Positions 18,165 to 27,497 of a stretch of 64,000 bases of DNA are shown one piece after another; the first letter of the stretch is position 1, and every line of letters begins with the position of its first letter. The DNA comes from UBA2185 sp964564625. Its GTDB lineage: Bacteria > Desulfobacterota > Syntrophia > Syntrophales > UBA2185. The DNA is taken from the NCBI GenBank assembly GCA_964564625.1, contig CAZMBE010000009.1, positions 34,986-98,985 of the forward strand. Direction: 5' to 3'. The translations under genes and the position numbers were made by a program. Under the pieces are notes generated by a model. The model saw nothing but the letters and a program-made list of their open reading frames with translations, searched no databases and had not been told where the DNA came from.

Positions 18165-19625
18165 ATGGAACTGATATTTGAAAAAAGTAGGCCGGGGAGA
18201 GTCGCCACGCGTGTTCCGAAGTCAGATGTGCCGGAGATCGCAATTGAAAGTGTCATTGATAAGGGCCTGCTCAATGATGATGTGGATCTGCCCGAGGTGG
18301 CGGAGGTGGACCTGATCCGGCACTATATACAGTTATCGAAGCGCAATTTCGGTGTCGATGTGGGCTTTTATCCCCTGGGCTCCTGTACCATGAAATACAA
18401 CCCCAAAGTCAACGAGGAAGCGGCAAAGCTTCCCGGTTTTACGGCGCTCCATCCTTACGCTCCTGTTGAATTTTCCCAGGGATCGCTGCAGCTTATGTAT
18501 GAACTCCGGCAGTATCTCAGTGAAATATTTGGTATGGCCGATTTTGCCCTCCAGCCCGCCGCGGGCGCCCACGGGGAACTCACCGGCGTCATGGTTATCA
18601 AAAAATACTTTGAGAAAAAAGGAGAAAAGCGGTCGCATATATTAATTCCCGATGCCGCTCACGGCACCAACCCCGCCTCTGGTGCGCTGTGCGGATACCG
18701 GGTGGTCACGGTGCGGTCCAATACGGAAGGCGGTGTGGATATCGATCACCTCCGGGAATTGATGACGGAAAACGTTGCCGGTCTCATGCTCACGAACCCC
18801 AACACCCTGGGGCTCTTTGAACGAAATATCGAACAGGTTGCGAAGATTATTCATGATAAGGGTGGATTTCTTTATTGCGACGGCGCCAATGCCAATGCCT
18901 TTATGGGCATTACGAAGCCAGGGGATTTAGGGTTTGATGTGATTCAACTCAACCTCCATAAGACGTTCTCAACCCCGCACGGCTGCGGCGGTCCCGGCAG
19001 CGGGCCAGTGGGTGTAAGGGGAAACCTGGTTCCGCACCTGCCAATACCACGTGTGATTAAACAGGGGCACAGTTATGACTGGGACTACAAATATCCGGAG
19101 AGTATTGGAAGGGTAAGGGCCTTCTATGGCAATTTTAATGTAATGGTTAAGGCGTATACGTATATCCGGTCTCTAGGTCCCGAGGGTTTGAAGAGGGCAA
19201 GTGAAATTGCCGTTCTGAATGCCAATTATGTAAAGGAAAAATTAAAGTCTCATTACGATGTCGCCTATGACCGAATCTGTATGCATGAGTGTGTCTTTTC
19301 CGGAAAGCGGCAGGTGAAGGAGAGCGGAGTCCACACCTCGGATATTGCCAAGCGTCTCCTGGATTATGGCTACCATCCACCGACCATATACTTCCCCTTG
19401 ATTGTACCCGAGGCGATTATGATAGAACCCAACGAGACGGAAAGCAAGGAAACCCTGGACACCTTCTGCGAAACAATGATACATATAGCCAGGGAAGCGA
19501 AAGATAATCCTCATCTTGTCAAGACAGCCCCTCTTACTACTCCCGTGCGACGCCTGGATGATGTGAAAGCGGCCAGGGAGCCTGATGTATGCTGGGGAAA
19601 AGCACGGACAGGGGGCAAGACGTAG
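18165..19625 (+). CDS. gcvPB: Glycine dehydrogenase (decarboxylating) subunit 2
   Basis: 486 aa, the C-terminal half of split P protein. It carries the PLP-binding lysine K266 in NLHKTFSTPHGCGGPGSGPVGV. It also shows FYPLGSCTMKYNPK, PAAGAHGELTG and DAAHGTNPASGALCGY. With GcvPA it decarboxylates glycine and loads the aminomethyl group on GcvH lipoamide. The start follows a strong GGAGG (ACTGGAGGAATTCATG), 23 bp after gcvPA. The length agrees with GcvPB elsewhere (~480-490). Confidence 0.98.
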   Translation: MELIFEKSRPGRVATRVPKSDVPEIAIESVIDKGLLNDDVDLPEVAEVDLIRHYIQLSKRNFGVDVGFYPLGSCTMKYNPKVNEEAAKLPGFTALHPYAPVEFSQGSLQLMYELRQYLSEIFGMADFALQPAAGAHGELTGVMVIKKYFEKKGEKRSHILIPDAAHGTNPASGALCGYRVVTVRSNTEGGVDIDHLRELMTENVAGLMLTNPNTLGLFERNIEQVAKIIHDKGGFLYCDGANANAFMGITKPGDLGFDVIQLNLHKTFSTPHGCGGPGSGPVGVRGNLVPHLPIPRVIKQGHSYDWDYKYPESIGRVRAFYGNFNVMVKAYTYIRSLGPEGLKRASEIAVLNANYVKEKLKSHYDVAYDRICMHECVFSGKRQVKESGVHTSDIAKRLLDYGYHPPTIYFPLIVPEAIMIEPNETESKETLDTFCETMIHIAREAKDNPHLVKTAPLTTPVRRLDDVKAAREPDVCWGKARTGGKT

Positions 19626-19649
19626 ATGAGATAGAGAAAGAAGAATAAG

Positions 19650-20060
19650 ATGGACAGAAATAAAATTATTAAAAAACTGAAAGATATCAAGGATCCCGCA
19701 CAGAGAGACAGGATTATCTGGGCGTTGGACGGTAAGGAAAAAGAAGTAATGGGCGAGAAGCCTGCTCCGGTGGCGCCGCTCAAGCGTGTATCGACTCCTG
19801 TTCCTGAACGGTCCCAAAAACATCCTCAGCTTCCTGTGAGCACCAGAAAAATCATCAATTATATCTTTCCCGGCCTTTTTATTTTTTTCGGTCTTATGAA
19901 CATCGTGCAGGCATTGATGCATTTTCACATTACGGGACAAATTGAAGACGTAATTCCCAAACTCGTCCTGGGAGGAATATTTATCCTGTTCGGTATGTTC
20001 GGTATCGTGAAGGCCAGGAAGCAGGTTCAAAGCACAAATGCAGATCAAAAGGAAACCTGA
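19650..20060 (+). CDS. Small membrane protein of unknown function in the gcv-lipA operon
   Basis: 136 aa. I do not recognise the family. A charged N-terminal ~30 residues (KIIKKLKDIKDPAQRDRIIWALDGKE) precede a Pro/Ala-rich linker (~35-60). Two predicted transmembrane helices follow (about 68-90 and 103-121), then a short Lys/Gln-rich tail, which implies an inner-membrane hairpin. It lies 24 bp after gcvPB and its last 23 bp overlap the start of lipA, so it is translated within the glycine cleavage/lipoate operon. The N-terminal segment resembles helical segments seen in short membrane-anchored proteins of this phylum, but I cannot name it. Confidence 0.75.
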   Translation: MDRNKIIKKLKDIKDPAQRDRIIWALDGKEKEVMGEKPAPVAPLKRVSTPVPERSQKHPQLPVSTRKIINYIFPGLFIFFGLMNIVQALMHFHITGQIEDVIPKLVLGGIFILFGMFGIVKARKQVQSTNADQKET

Positions 20061-20895
20061 ATGGTTAAAAGTAAAACTGCCGGCTTCTCGTGAATTCAAA
20101 CATGTGAAGGGAATCCTGACGCATTTGCATCTCCACTCCATCTGCCAGGAGGCACGTTGTCCTAATGTGACCGAATGCTTCCACTCTGGAACAGCCACGT
20201 TCTTAATTCTCGGGAATATCTGCACCCGCAACTGCCGTTATTGTAACGTTCAGCATGGGACACCCGGAGGAGTTGATGAACATGAGCCAGAACGGCTCGC
20301 CCAGGCGGTGAAGAATCTGGGACTTCAGTATGTAGTCATTACCTCAGTTACACGGGATGACCTGCCTGATGGGGGGGCAGAGATGTTTGCCCGCTGTGTA
20401 ATACGCCTTTACCAGCAAGTGCCGGGATGCAGGGTCGAAGTCCTTATTCCGGATTTGCAGGGCAATTGGGGTGCCCTGAAGTGTATAATCGAAGCCCGGC
20501 CTCACGTCATTAACCATAATATGGAAGTTGCTCCTGCTTATTTCAGAGATATCAGGCCGCGGGGGAACTACCATGTATCACTGGAACTACTTCGTCAGGT
20601 ACATAACTATGGCGAAAAGACAATAATCACCAAATCAGGCTTTATGGTGGGTTTTGGAGAGAGTGAAGATGATATCATGGGGATGCTTCGTGACCTGGCT
20701 TCTGTGCATTGCACATGTGTAACCATTGGCCAGTATCAGCAACCTACACGCAACCACTGGCCTGTCATGAAATATTACCACCCCGATGAATTTGAAGTGA
20801 TCAAAACGGCAGCATATGACATGGGGTTGAAGCATGTGGAAGCCGGTCCTCTGGTCCGCAGTTCCTATCATGCTGCGAATATCCTGATGAAATAA
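20038..20895 (+). CDS. lipA: Lipoyl synthase
   Basis: 285 aa. The radical SAM enzyme inserts two sulfurs into octanoyl-GcvH or E2. Both clusters are visible: the auxiliary [4Fe-4S] motif CX4CX5C at C36, C41 and C47 (CQEARCPNVTEC) and the radical SAM motif CX3CX2C at C62, C66 and C69 (CTRNCRYC). The C-terminal RSSY motif, which ligates the auxiliary cluster through serine, is in VRSSYHAA. The start overlaps the upstream membrane-protein gene by 23 bp. Placement between gcvPB and lpdA shows that this LipA serves glycine cleavage. No octanoyltransferase (LipB/LipM) or lipoate ligase is in the window. Confidence 0.97.
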   Translation: MQIKRKPEWLKVKLPASREFKHVKGILTHLHLHSICQEARCPNVTECFHSGTATFLILGNICTRNCRYCNVQHGTPGGVDEHEPERLAQAVKNLGLQYVVITSVTRDDLPDGGAEMFARCVIRLYQQVPGCRVEVLIPDLQGNWGALKCIIEARPHVINHNMEVAPAYFRDIRPRGNYHVSLELLRQVHNYGEKTIITKSGFMVGFGESEDDIMGMLRDLASVHCTCVTIGQYQQPTRNHWPVMKYYHPDEFEVIKTAAYDMGLKHVEAGPLVRSSYHAANILMK

Positions 20896-20914
20896 CGTTA
20901 GTAAATTTTCAATG

Positions 20915-21061
20915 TGTCATTTCGAACCCTTCGCGCTTGCCAAGAGCAAGCGTTGGGAGGAATACCTGCCCCGATCGAAGAGAAATCTTAAAGATTCCTC
21001 AGTTTCGTTCAGAATAAAAGATGGGTGAGGCTCCCGCGTCGCTTCTTCCCTCGCAATGACA
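20915..21061. repeat. 147-bp element with inverted ends (MITE-like)
   Basis: The left end TGTCATTTCGA (20915-20925) and right end TCGCAATGACA (21051-21061) are inverted copies differing at one base. The interior includes CGAAGAGAAATCTTAAAGATTCCTC-like palindromic sequence. This is the layout of dispersed non-autonomous elements common in deltaproteobacterial intergenic DNA. It lies between the lipA stop and lpdA start. No gene is inside. Confidence 0.7.
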
Positions 21062-21111
21062 TGATGAGTATTTCCTGAGGGTTCGAATAATTGAACAGAT
21101 AGGATTTCATA

Positions 21112-22464
21112 ATGTCTGAAACATACGATCTTATTGTTATCGGCGCCGGTCCCGGCGGTCATGCCGCGGCTGAACATGCCGCGAGATGGGGGGCCAGGGT
21201 TGCCATTATTGAGAAGAGCCAGTGGGGTGGTACATGTACTTACAAGGGCTGCATCCCGACGAAGGCCTTGCTGGCCTGCAGCAAACACTACGTGAATCTC
21301 AAGAAAATGAGGCGTCTTGGCATTTCACCAGGGGAAGTATCCTTTGACTTCACCTCAATGAAGCGCCATCAGAAGCAGATGATTACCACTTCGTCCCTGG
21401 GGGTACAAAAAACTCTCAAGGATGCCGGAGTTGTCCTGAAATCGGGGGAAGGGAAAATTATTGCACCACGGGAGATAGAATGGGTAACGCCACAGGGTGA
21501 TGCACATCGTCTCATGGCCGTTAATATCATTATTGCCTGGGGTTCAGAACCGCTGCTCCCCCCCGGCATTACACCATCCCGCCGTGTTGTTACATCCGAT
21601 GGTTTTCTGGCGATGGAGGCATTGCCGGATTCCGTCGTGATTGTCGGGGCAAGTGTGATCGGTGTGGAGTTTGCGACGTTTCTCGCCGAACTGGGTGTAA
21701 AAGTGACCCTTGTTGAACTTCTTGACCGGGTCCTCCCCGGTGAAGATAAAGAAGCCGCCGATTTTTTACGGCAAGAGCTGTTCAGGCTTGGTATTGTCAT
21801 TCATACATCGACCAGGATGGAGACAATAGCGGAAACGCCGAATGGAGTATCTTTAAACGCGATGCATGCTTCGCATATTCTCAATTTCAATGCTGATTAT
21901 GTCCTCGTCTGTACCGGCAGACAGCCCATTTTGTATATGGATGAATTGAATCACTGTGGGATTGAATATGATCAGAAGGGAATCATCGTCAATGAAAATC
22001 ATATGACCAGTAAAGACGGTTTCTACGCGATCGGCGATGTTACCGGTGGCATCATGCTGGCCCACAGGGCGATACAGCAGGGCAGGGCTGTCGCCAGTTA
22101 TCTCTACGGTGATCGCTCGGTCATTCACAGGGAGGACGCGGTACCCTCTGTTATTTATACTCATCCGGGTGTGGCCCGTGTCGGGCTTACCGAAGAACAG
22201 GCCGCGGAACGGGGTTTGAAGGTGGACATAAAGAAGGTGGAATACGCGGCCAATATCATTGCCAGAACGGAACAGAAAGGAAATGGGTTTGTAAAAGCAG
22301 TCTTCTGCGAAGACAAATTAATCGGGGTGACGATCGCAGGAGATGATGCCGGTGAATTGATTGCTTCCATGGCACTGGCCGTCACCAATAAAATAGGAAT
22401 GAAGGAATTGAAAAACTGGATTATTCCCCATCCGACCCTCAGTGAAATATTGAAACTTCTTTAA
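21112..22464 (+). CDS. lpdA: Dihydrolipoyl dehydrogenase (L protein)
   Basis: 450 aa. This FAD enzyme reoxidises dihydrolipoyl-GcvH with NAD. The FAD fold is at 9-16 (IGAGPGG), the redox disulfide is C42/C47 (CTYKGC, with IPTKAL following) and the NAD-binding motif is VGASVIGVEFATFLAELG. The second FAD motif is GFYAIGDVTGGIMLAHRA, and the active-site His-Pro pair is IPHPTLSE near the C-terminus. It completes the T-H-PA-PB-LipA-L set. The spacer after lipA (216 bp) contains a 147-bp repeat, so lpdA may have its own promoter. Confidence 0.95.
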   Translation: MSETYDLIVIGAGPGGHAAAEHAARWGARVAIIEKSQWGGTCTYKGCIPTKALLACSKHYVNLKKMRRLGISPGEVSFDFTSMKRHQKQMITTSSLGVQKTLKDAGVVLKSGEGKIIAPREIEWVTPQGDAHRLMAVNIIIAWGSEPLLPPGITPSRRVVTSDGFLAMEALPDSVVIVGASVIGVEFATFLAELGVKVTLVELLDRVLPGEDKEAADFLRQELFRLGIVIHTSTRMETIAETPNGVSLNAMHASHILNFNADYVLVCTGRQPILYMDELNHCGIEYDQKGIIVNENHMTSKDGFYAIGDVTGGIMLAHRAIQQGRAVASYLYGDRSVIHREDAVPSVIYTHPGVARVGLTEEQAAERGLKVDIKKVEYAANIIARTEQKGNGFVKAVFCEDKLIGVTIAGDDAGELIASMALAVTNKIGMKELKNWIIPHPTLSEILKLL

Positions 22465-22470
22465 GCTGTT

Positions 22471-23847
22471 ATGAAAAAGATAATAACACTCATCGCGGTA
22501 CTCGTGCTTTCTTCCCTTTTCTGCGTAGCAGATTTGCATGGTGAAACAATGCGCACAGAAGACTTCATTCACGAGCCCATATTCAACAGCAAAATATACC
22601 TGCACGAATCGGGAAGAAAGCATCCAAAAAGCGTTGTGCTGGTGCATGGAACGGGGGGGGAAGGAGCCAGAGTCTGGAAGGACCTCATACCTGAACTAGA
22701 AAAAAAATATCATGTCGTTGCTTTTGATCTTCCCGGCTTTGCCCGTTCAAGCAAGGACAACCAGCTGTATTCCCCTAAGAATTTTGCTTCATTTATCGAT
22801 TGGATCGTAAAGAAATACACAAAGGGATCCATAAGCATCATAGGGCATTCAATGGGCGGTGCAATATCATTGTATTATGCGCAAATGTATCCGTCACGTT
22901 TGGAGCGCCTCGTTGTTGTAAATTCAGCAGGAATATTGTACCGCTCAGCGTTTACGAAAAGCTTCATTTCCATAAAACCTAATAAGTGGCTGGATATATT
23001 TCAGACACCTGTACCGGTTGCATATAACTATATGATTGCAAAACTCGAGGAATTGGACGGCGTCTTGGAACCGGAAACAGTCGAAAAATCATTGGAGTCC
23101 GAATTTCTCAGAAGGAAGCTGTACGATGGGGATCCTGAAAAAATAGCCTCCATTGCCCTGCTCCACACTGATTTCAGCGGTATCATCAGCACAATAAACA
23201 TCCCTACCCTCATCATCTGGGGCGAGAAAGACTCTGTCTCGCCGCTCAGGACCGGAAGGGTTTTGGAATGGATGATTCCCGGGTCTGAGTTGCGGATAAT
23301 GCCGGATGTCGGTCACTCCCCAATGCTCGAACGTCCGCATGAATTTAATAAGATTATAACGGCCTGGCTCTCTGCTCCCCCTCAACAGAAGGAACGCAAA
23401 CCCCCGTTATGGACAAGCGAGAAAGTCTTTCTCTGCGAGCATAAAGATTGTATCATCTCCGACGGTGAGTATGACCGTATAGAGATTAGAAACAGCAATC
23501 AATCCCAGATTGTGAATGTAGCAGCAAAACACATTCATGTTGAGAAATCTATCGTATCGATTGAAAGCGCCTCTATTAAATCCGAAGATGTGGGGGTGAA
23601 AATCATAGATTCCGTCACGACGATGAGCGGCTGCAGCATCGATGCGAATATTGGCCTGCTCGTTTCTAACAGCAGCATCGATCTCGCCGGGGTGAAGATT
23701 ACAGGGAAAACTGCGGCTGTCAAAGAAGCAGGGCTGACGGCGGAGCATAAGTCTACCGTTATTTTTTCGGTCAGCAAACTCCACAGTCCCTTCAACGACG
23801 GCTATAAGCACGAAATCAAGATAGTGACAGACAAAAATCCGTATTAG
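22471..23847 (+). CDS. Exported alpha/beta hydrolase with C-terminal repetitive domain
   Basis: 458 aa. A signal peptide (1-~24, KKIITLIAVLVLSSLFCVADLHG) is followed by a complete alpha/beta-hydrolase fold: oxyanion HG at 59-60, nucleophile elbow GHSMGG with S127, acid D254 (GEKD) and catalytic H282 (GHSP). After ~330 a second region begins, with repeated short beta strands (KHIHVEKSIVSIESASIKSEDVGVKII..., DANIGLLVSNSSIDLAGVKI) that look like a right-handed beta-helix of the kind used for carbohydrate or surface binding. Hydrolase substrates cannot be inferred. It starts 6 bp after lpdA, so it may be read through from the gcv operon, though a metabolic link is not obvious. Confidence 0.8.
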   Translation: MKKIITLIAVLVLSSLFCVADLHGETMRTEDFIHEPIFNSKIYLHESGRKHPKSVVLVHGTGGEGARVWKDLIPELEKKYHVVAFDLPGFARSSKDNQLYSPKNFASFIDWIVKKYTKGSISIIGHSMGGAISLYYAQMYPSRLERLVVVNSAGILYRSAFTKSFISIKPNKWLDIFQTPVPVAYNYMIAKLEELDGVLEPETVEKSLESEFLRRKLYDGDPEKIASIALLHTDFSGIISTINIPTLIIWGEKDSVSPLRTGRVLEWMIPGSELRIMPDVGHSPMLERPHEFNKIITAWLSAPPQQKERKPPLWTSEKVFLCEHKDCIISDGEYDRIEIRNSNQSQIVNVAAKHIHVEKSIVSIESASIKSEDVGVKIIDSVTTMSGCSIDANIGLLVSNSSIDLAGVKITGKTAAVKEAGLTAEHKSTVIFSVSKLHSPFNDGYKHEIKIVTDKNPY

Positions 23848-23957
23848 TCATCGTGATGCCAAAAGGCAACCTCAATGCCCCATATACAGAAGAGACGTGG
23901 CAGTTGACGTTATGTACTTATGTAATAGCAGGTGAGTTTCGTGTGGGAGAGGAAAGT

Positions 23958-24452
23958 ATGAAGAAGATACTATGGAAAGCCCCCTTTAGTATTTTCGCTT
24001 CGGCAGCCTTGATATTTTTCATAGGCTGCATGGGTGCAAATTACGGGAGTATCATTCCCGACACGGCAGTGACAAAAGCCTTTGAGTCCTTCCGAATCGA
24101 CCCCGATATGAACTATTATTACAGCGGGCCCGATGCTTACCCGAATGCTTTAATAGGAGTGAAAAAGAGCTATGTGCTTGATTCAGACCTGTGGAAGCCT
24201 ATAGAGGCACAACCTAACGTGTTGAATGAATTAATCATGGCAATGCAGTCGAGAGCCCTTGAACGTGGAATGTCTCAGCACGGTTTCATTATCAAAGGCA
24301 ACAAGGGGCAAGCCATTGGTGTATGGTATTCCATTCTGAGAGCAACTACAGTCGTCAGAGTGGGTGATGGCAATAAAGTGGAAATATCTACTCCGGATCT
24401 GATTTTATTTAAAGAAGATAGAGGTGGAATGTTTGATCAAAGAGGCAGGTGA
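23958..24452 (+). CDS. Predicted lipoprotein of unknown function
   Basis: 164 aa from the ATG at 23958, preceded by GGGAGAGGAAA. The frame extends to 23853 but those 35 codons show no conserved features. The N-terminus KKILWKAPFSIFASAALIFFIGC is a type II signal peptide with the lipobox FIGC, so the mature protein should be anchored at the inner face of the outer membrane or at the inner membrane. The remainder contains a Tyr-rich segment (DPDMNYYYSGPDAYPNALIGVKKSYVL). I recognise no catalytic motif. It is 110 bp downstream of the hydrolase and probably cotranscribed. Confidence 0.75.
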   Translation: MKKILWKAPFSIFASAALIFFIGCMGANYGSIIPDTAVTKAFESFRIDPDMNYYYSGPDAYPNALIGVKKSYVLDSDLWKPIEAQPNVLNELIMAMQSRALERGMSQHGFIIKGNKGQAIGVWYSILRATTVVRVGDGNKVEISTPDLILFKEDRGGMFDQRGR

Positions 24453-24745
24453 AATAATGTATCTCTTCCTCCCCCTTATTCTCCAGCATCACCTGCTCCC
24501 CGAAATTGAAAAGCAGGTTCAACCGGCAATTCCATGTATGACCGATCTCAAAAAAGTCGTAGTTGGGTTCTTTTTTTAGTCCTTCCTGTATATGAGATTT
24601 TATAATTCATTAATACCATGCAGTATTTCACATAAAAATCGATATTATCTCGGTTACTATTTCGTTGACATGTAAGGTTGCCTTTTCTATACTTCCGACT
24701 CAAAAGAAAGTGCTTATCCCAACCCGTATTTTAGAGGTTTCTAAA

Positions 24746-27262
24746 ATGAATAATGAAACAAAAGCAATAAACAATACATTAGCCACACTACACCGGGAAA
24801 TCGCAGAGCTAAAAAAATCAGAAGCCGGATACAAACAAAAAGTGGAAGCTTTGCAAAAAAGTGAAAAGTATTTTCGAGCAATCACACAAAATTCTTCAGA
24901 TATAATTATTATTGTGGATAAGAAAGGTACGATAACATATGTAAATTCCTCCGTTGAACATTTTCTGGGATATAAGCCGGAAGAATTAATCGGCAAGAGC
25001 GGTTTTGATTTTATTATGCTCGCAGATATTCCGAGAGCTATATATGATTTTGGCAAGGCTATAATAGCAAAAGATATTAACATCCCGAATGCGTTTCGTG
25101 TCAGACACAAAGACGGCTCGGAGCACGTTTTAGAGGGCGTTGGTAATAATCTGTTAGATGATCCGACGGTTGCGGGTTTTGTCATGAATATTCGCGACAT
25201 TACCGAGCGCAGGCAGGCAGAGGAAGAATTAAGGAACTATAGGGAGCATCTCAAGGAGCTGGTAGAAGAGCGCACGACTGAACTGAGAACGACAAATAAA
25301 CAACTCCGGCGGGAATTCAATGAGCGCACACAGGCGGAGGAGGCGTTGCGTAAGGCGGAGCGGGAAAAGTCTGCAATCCTGGATACTATGACAGAAATGG
25401 TTATTTATCTGGATACGGATATGAAAGTAATATGGTCAAATAGCGCCATGAACCGTCAGTTTAATATGAAATCCAGCCAAATAGAGGGGAGAAAATGTTA
25501 CGAGGTATTACACAAACTGAAGAGACCCTGCAGGATCTGCCCCGTGGTGAAGTCTATTGAAACAGGGAAACCTTGTACCGTTGATGACTTTTCGTCTCTT
25601 GGCAAGAGATGGACGATGCGCGCTTATCCTGTCCGGGATGAGGAAGGAAATCTTGCCGGGATGGTTGAAATAGTCACGGACATCACCACTCACAAGCAGG
25701 CTGAAAAGGCATTGCGTGACAGTGAATCAAAATTTCGTGACCTTTCCGAGCTTCTTCCCCAGGCGGTATTTGAATTTGATCTCCGGGGATGCTTCACCTA
25801 TGCAAACCGGGCCGCATTCAAAATGTTCGGATATTCACAGGCTGACTTTGAAAAAGGAGTCAATGCGATTGATGTGATCGCGCCGGTCGACCGGGAAAGA
25901 GCTGCGATGAACATAATGAGGATGATGAAAAAGGAAATGCAATCAGGGACGGAGTATACGGCTCTCCGCAAGAACGGGGAAGAGTTCTCGGTCATCATCT
26001 ATTCGACACCGATTCACGCGGACGAAAAGGTTATCGGTCTGAGGGGCATTGCCATTGACTTCACCGAACGCAAGCGTGCGGAGGATGAAAAGCGAAGATT
26101 GGAGGAACGCCTACAACGCGCGGAGAAAATGGAGTCCCTGGGCACCCTGGCGGGCGGTGTCGCTCATGATCTCAATAATGTTCTCGGCGTTGTCCTCGGC
26201 TATGCAGAACTGCTCCTTAACAGTGCGGATGAGTCAAGCCCGATCAAACCCCGTCTCTTGAACATTATGAAAGGGGGCGAGAAGGCCGCCGCCATTGTTC
26301 AGGACCTGCTGACGCTTGCCAGGAGGAGTGTGCCCAGTAGACAGGTTCTTAATCTGAACAAGGTCATTGCTGATTGTCAACAGTCACCGGAGTTTGAAAA
26401 ATTGTCTTCCTATCATCCCTCTGTAACGATCAAAACTGATCTTGAGCCGGACCTGTTGAACATTTCCGGATCTCCTGTACATCTTGGCAAGACATTATTC
26501 AATCTGGTTTCAAATGCAAGTGAGGCCATGAAGAAAGGCGGCATTGTGACCATCAAAACGGCCAATCAATATCTGGACAAGCCCATTTATGGCTATGATG
26601 ACGTCAGGGAGGGAGATTATGTGGTGCTTACCGTGTCCGATACGGGTGAAGGTATACCGAAGGCTGACCTGAAGCGTATCTTTGAGCCTTTTTACACGAA
26701 GAAGGTCATGGGAAGAAGTGGCACTGGCCTGGGGTTGTCGGTGGTGTGGGGTACGGTGAAGGATAATTACGGCTATATCAATGTACAGAGCGAAGAAGGA
26801 AAGGGAAGTACCTTTGCCCTGTATTTTCCTGTAACGAGGGAAGATATTCCCGCTGAAGCTGCTGCTCTATCAATTTCAGAATATATGGGTAAAGGCGAAC
26901 ATATTCTGGTTGTGGATGATGTCAAGGGTCAGCGCGACCTGGCAGCCGAAATGCTTAAGACACTGAATTACAATGTCACAAGCGTCTCCAGCGGTGAAGA
27001 GGCAGTGGCGTACCTGCAGGAACACAAAGCTGATTTGATGGTTCTGGACATGATCATGGATCCCGGCATGGACGGGCTTGACACCTATCGGAGCGTTCTT
27101 GAGATCCATCCCGCACAGAAGGCGATTATCGTCAGCGGTTTTTCAGAAACACACCGTGTGAATGCCGCCCAGTCCCTCGGTGCGGGCGCCTATGTGAGAA
27201 AGCCCTATGTCATGGAGAAACTGGGACTGGAAGTAAGGAAGGAACTTGATCGATCCAGGTAA
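24746..27262 (+). CDS. PAS-domain hybrid histidine kinase with C-terminal receiver
   Basis: 838 aa from the ATG at 24746, which follows TTTAGAGG. A TTG at 24665 would add 27 residues. It has no membrane segment, so it is a soluble sensor. In order: coiled coil (1-40), PAS1 with PAC (~45-160), a coiled-coil linker (~165-210), PAS2 (~210-320), PAS3 (~330-445), HisKA with phosphoacceptor H474 (LAGGVAHDLNNVLG), HATPase (N-box LVSNASEA, DTGEGIP, GTGLGLSVVWG) and a receiver with phospho-acceptor D768 (LMVLDMIMDPG). PAS2 contains a Cys pair, CRICPV. No cognate output protein adjoins it. Confidence 0.93.
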   Translation: MNNETKAINNTLATLHREIAELKKSEAGYKQKVEALQKSEKYFRAITQNSSDIIIIVDKKGTITYVNSSVEHFLGYKPEELIGKSGFDFIMLADIPRAIYDFGKAIIAKDINIPNAFRVRHKDGSEHVLEGVGNNLLDDPTVAGFVMNIRDITERRQAEEELRNYREHLKELVEERTTELRTTNKQLRREFNERTQAEEALRKAEREKSAILDTMTEMVIYLDTDMKVIWSNSAMNRQFNMKSSQIEGRKCYEVLHKLKRPCRICPVVKSIETGKPCTVDDFSSLGKRWTMRAYPVRDEEGNLAGMVEIVTDITTHKQAEKALRDSESKFRDLSELLPQAVFEFDLRGCFTYANRAAFKMFGYSQADFEKGVNAIDVIAPVDRERAAMNIMRMMKKEMQSGTEYTALRKNGEEFSVIIYSTPIHADEKVIGLRGIAIDFTERKRAEDEKRRLEERLQRAEKMESLGTLAGGVAHDLNNVLGVVLGYAELLLNSADESSPIKPRLLNIMKGGEKAAAIVQDLLTLARRSVPSRQVLNLNKVIADCQQSPEFEKLSSYHPSVTIKTDLEPDLLNISGSPVHLGKTLFNLVSNASEAMKKGGIVTIKTANQYLDKPIYGYDDVREGDYVVLTVSDTGEGIPKADLKRIFEPFYTKKVMGRSGTGLGLSVVWGTVKDNYGYINVQSEEGKGSTFALYFPVTREDIPAEAAALSISEYMGKGEHILVVDDVKGQRDLAAEMLKTLNYNVTSVSSGEEAVAYLQEHKADLMVLDMIMDPGMDGLDTYRSVLEIHPAQKAIIVSGFSETHRVNAAQSLGAGAYVRKPYVMEKLGLEVRKELDRSR

Positions 27263-27497
27263 GCTTAGGAGGATCACGAGTCATCTACAACCGGTAGTAT
27301 TCAACCATTTCACACTCATTGTGCTCATGAATAAGTGACAAGCGCGCTCCGTTGCTTCTCCTGCAAGAGAGGTCCCGATGATTATCGCAGATATGCTGCC
27401 TTTCGAGTCGTAATCAGGGCCCCAATTTTCAGTGACATACAATGGAGGCTTTTATAGAATCCCTTCCCGGAAAAGAAACTCTTATTAAAAGATTTTG

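Noticed and set aside
24453..24664. Minus-strand open frame reading PNYDFFEIGHTWNC and onwards
   Set aside because: No start codon and no family recognised; could be chance.
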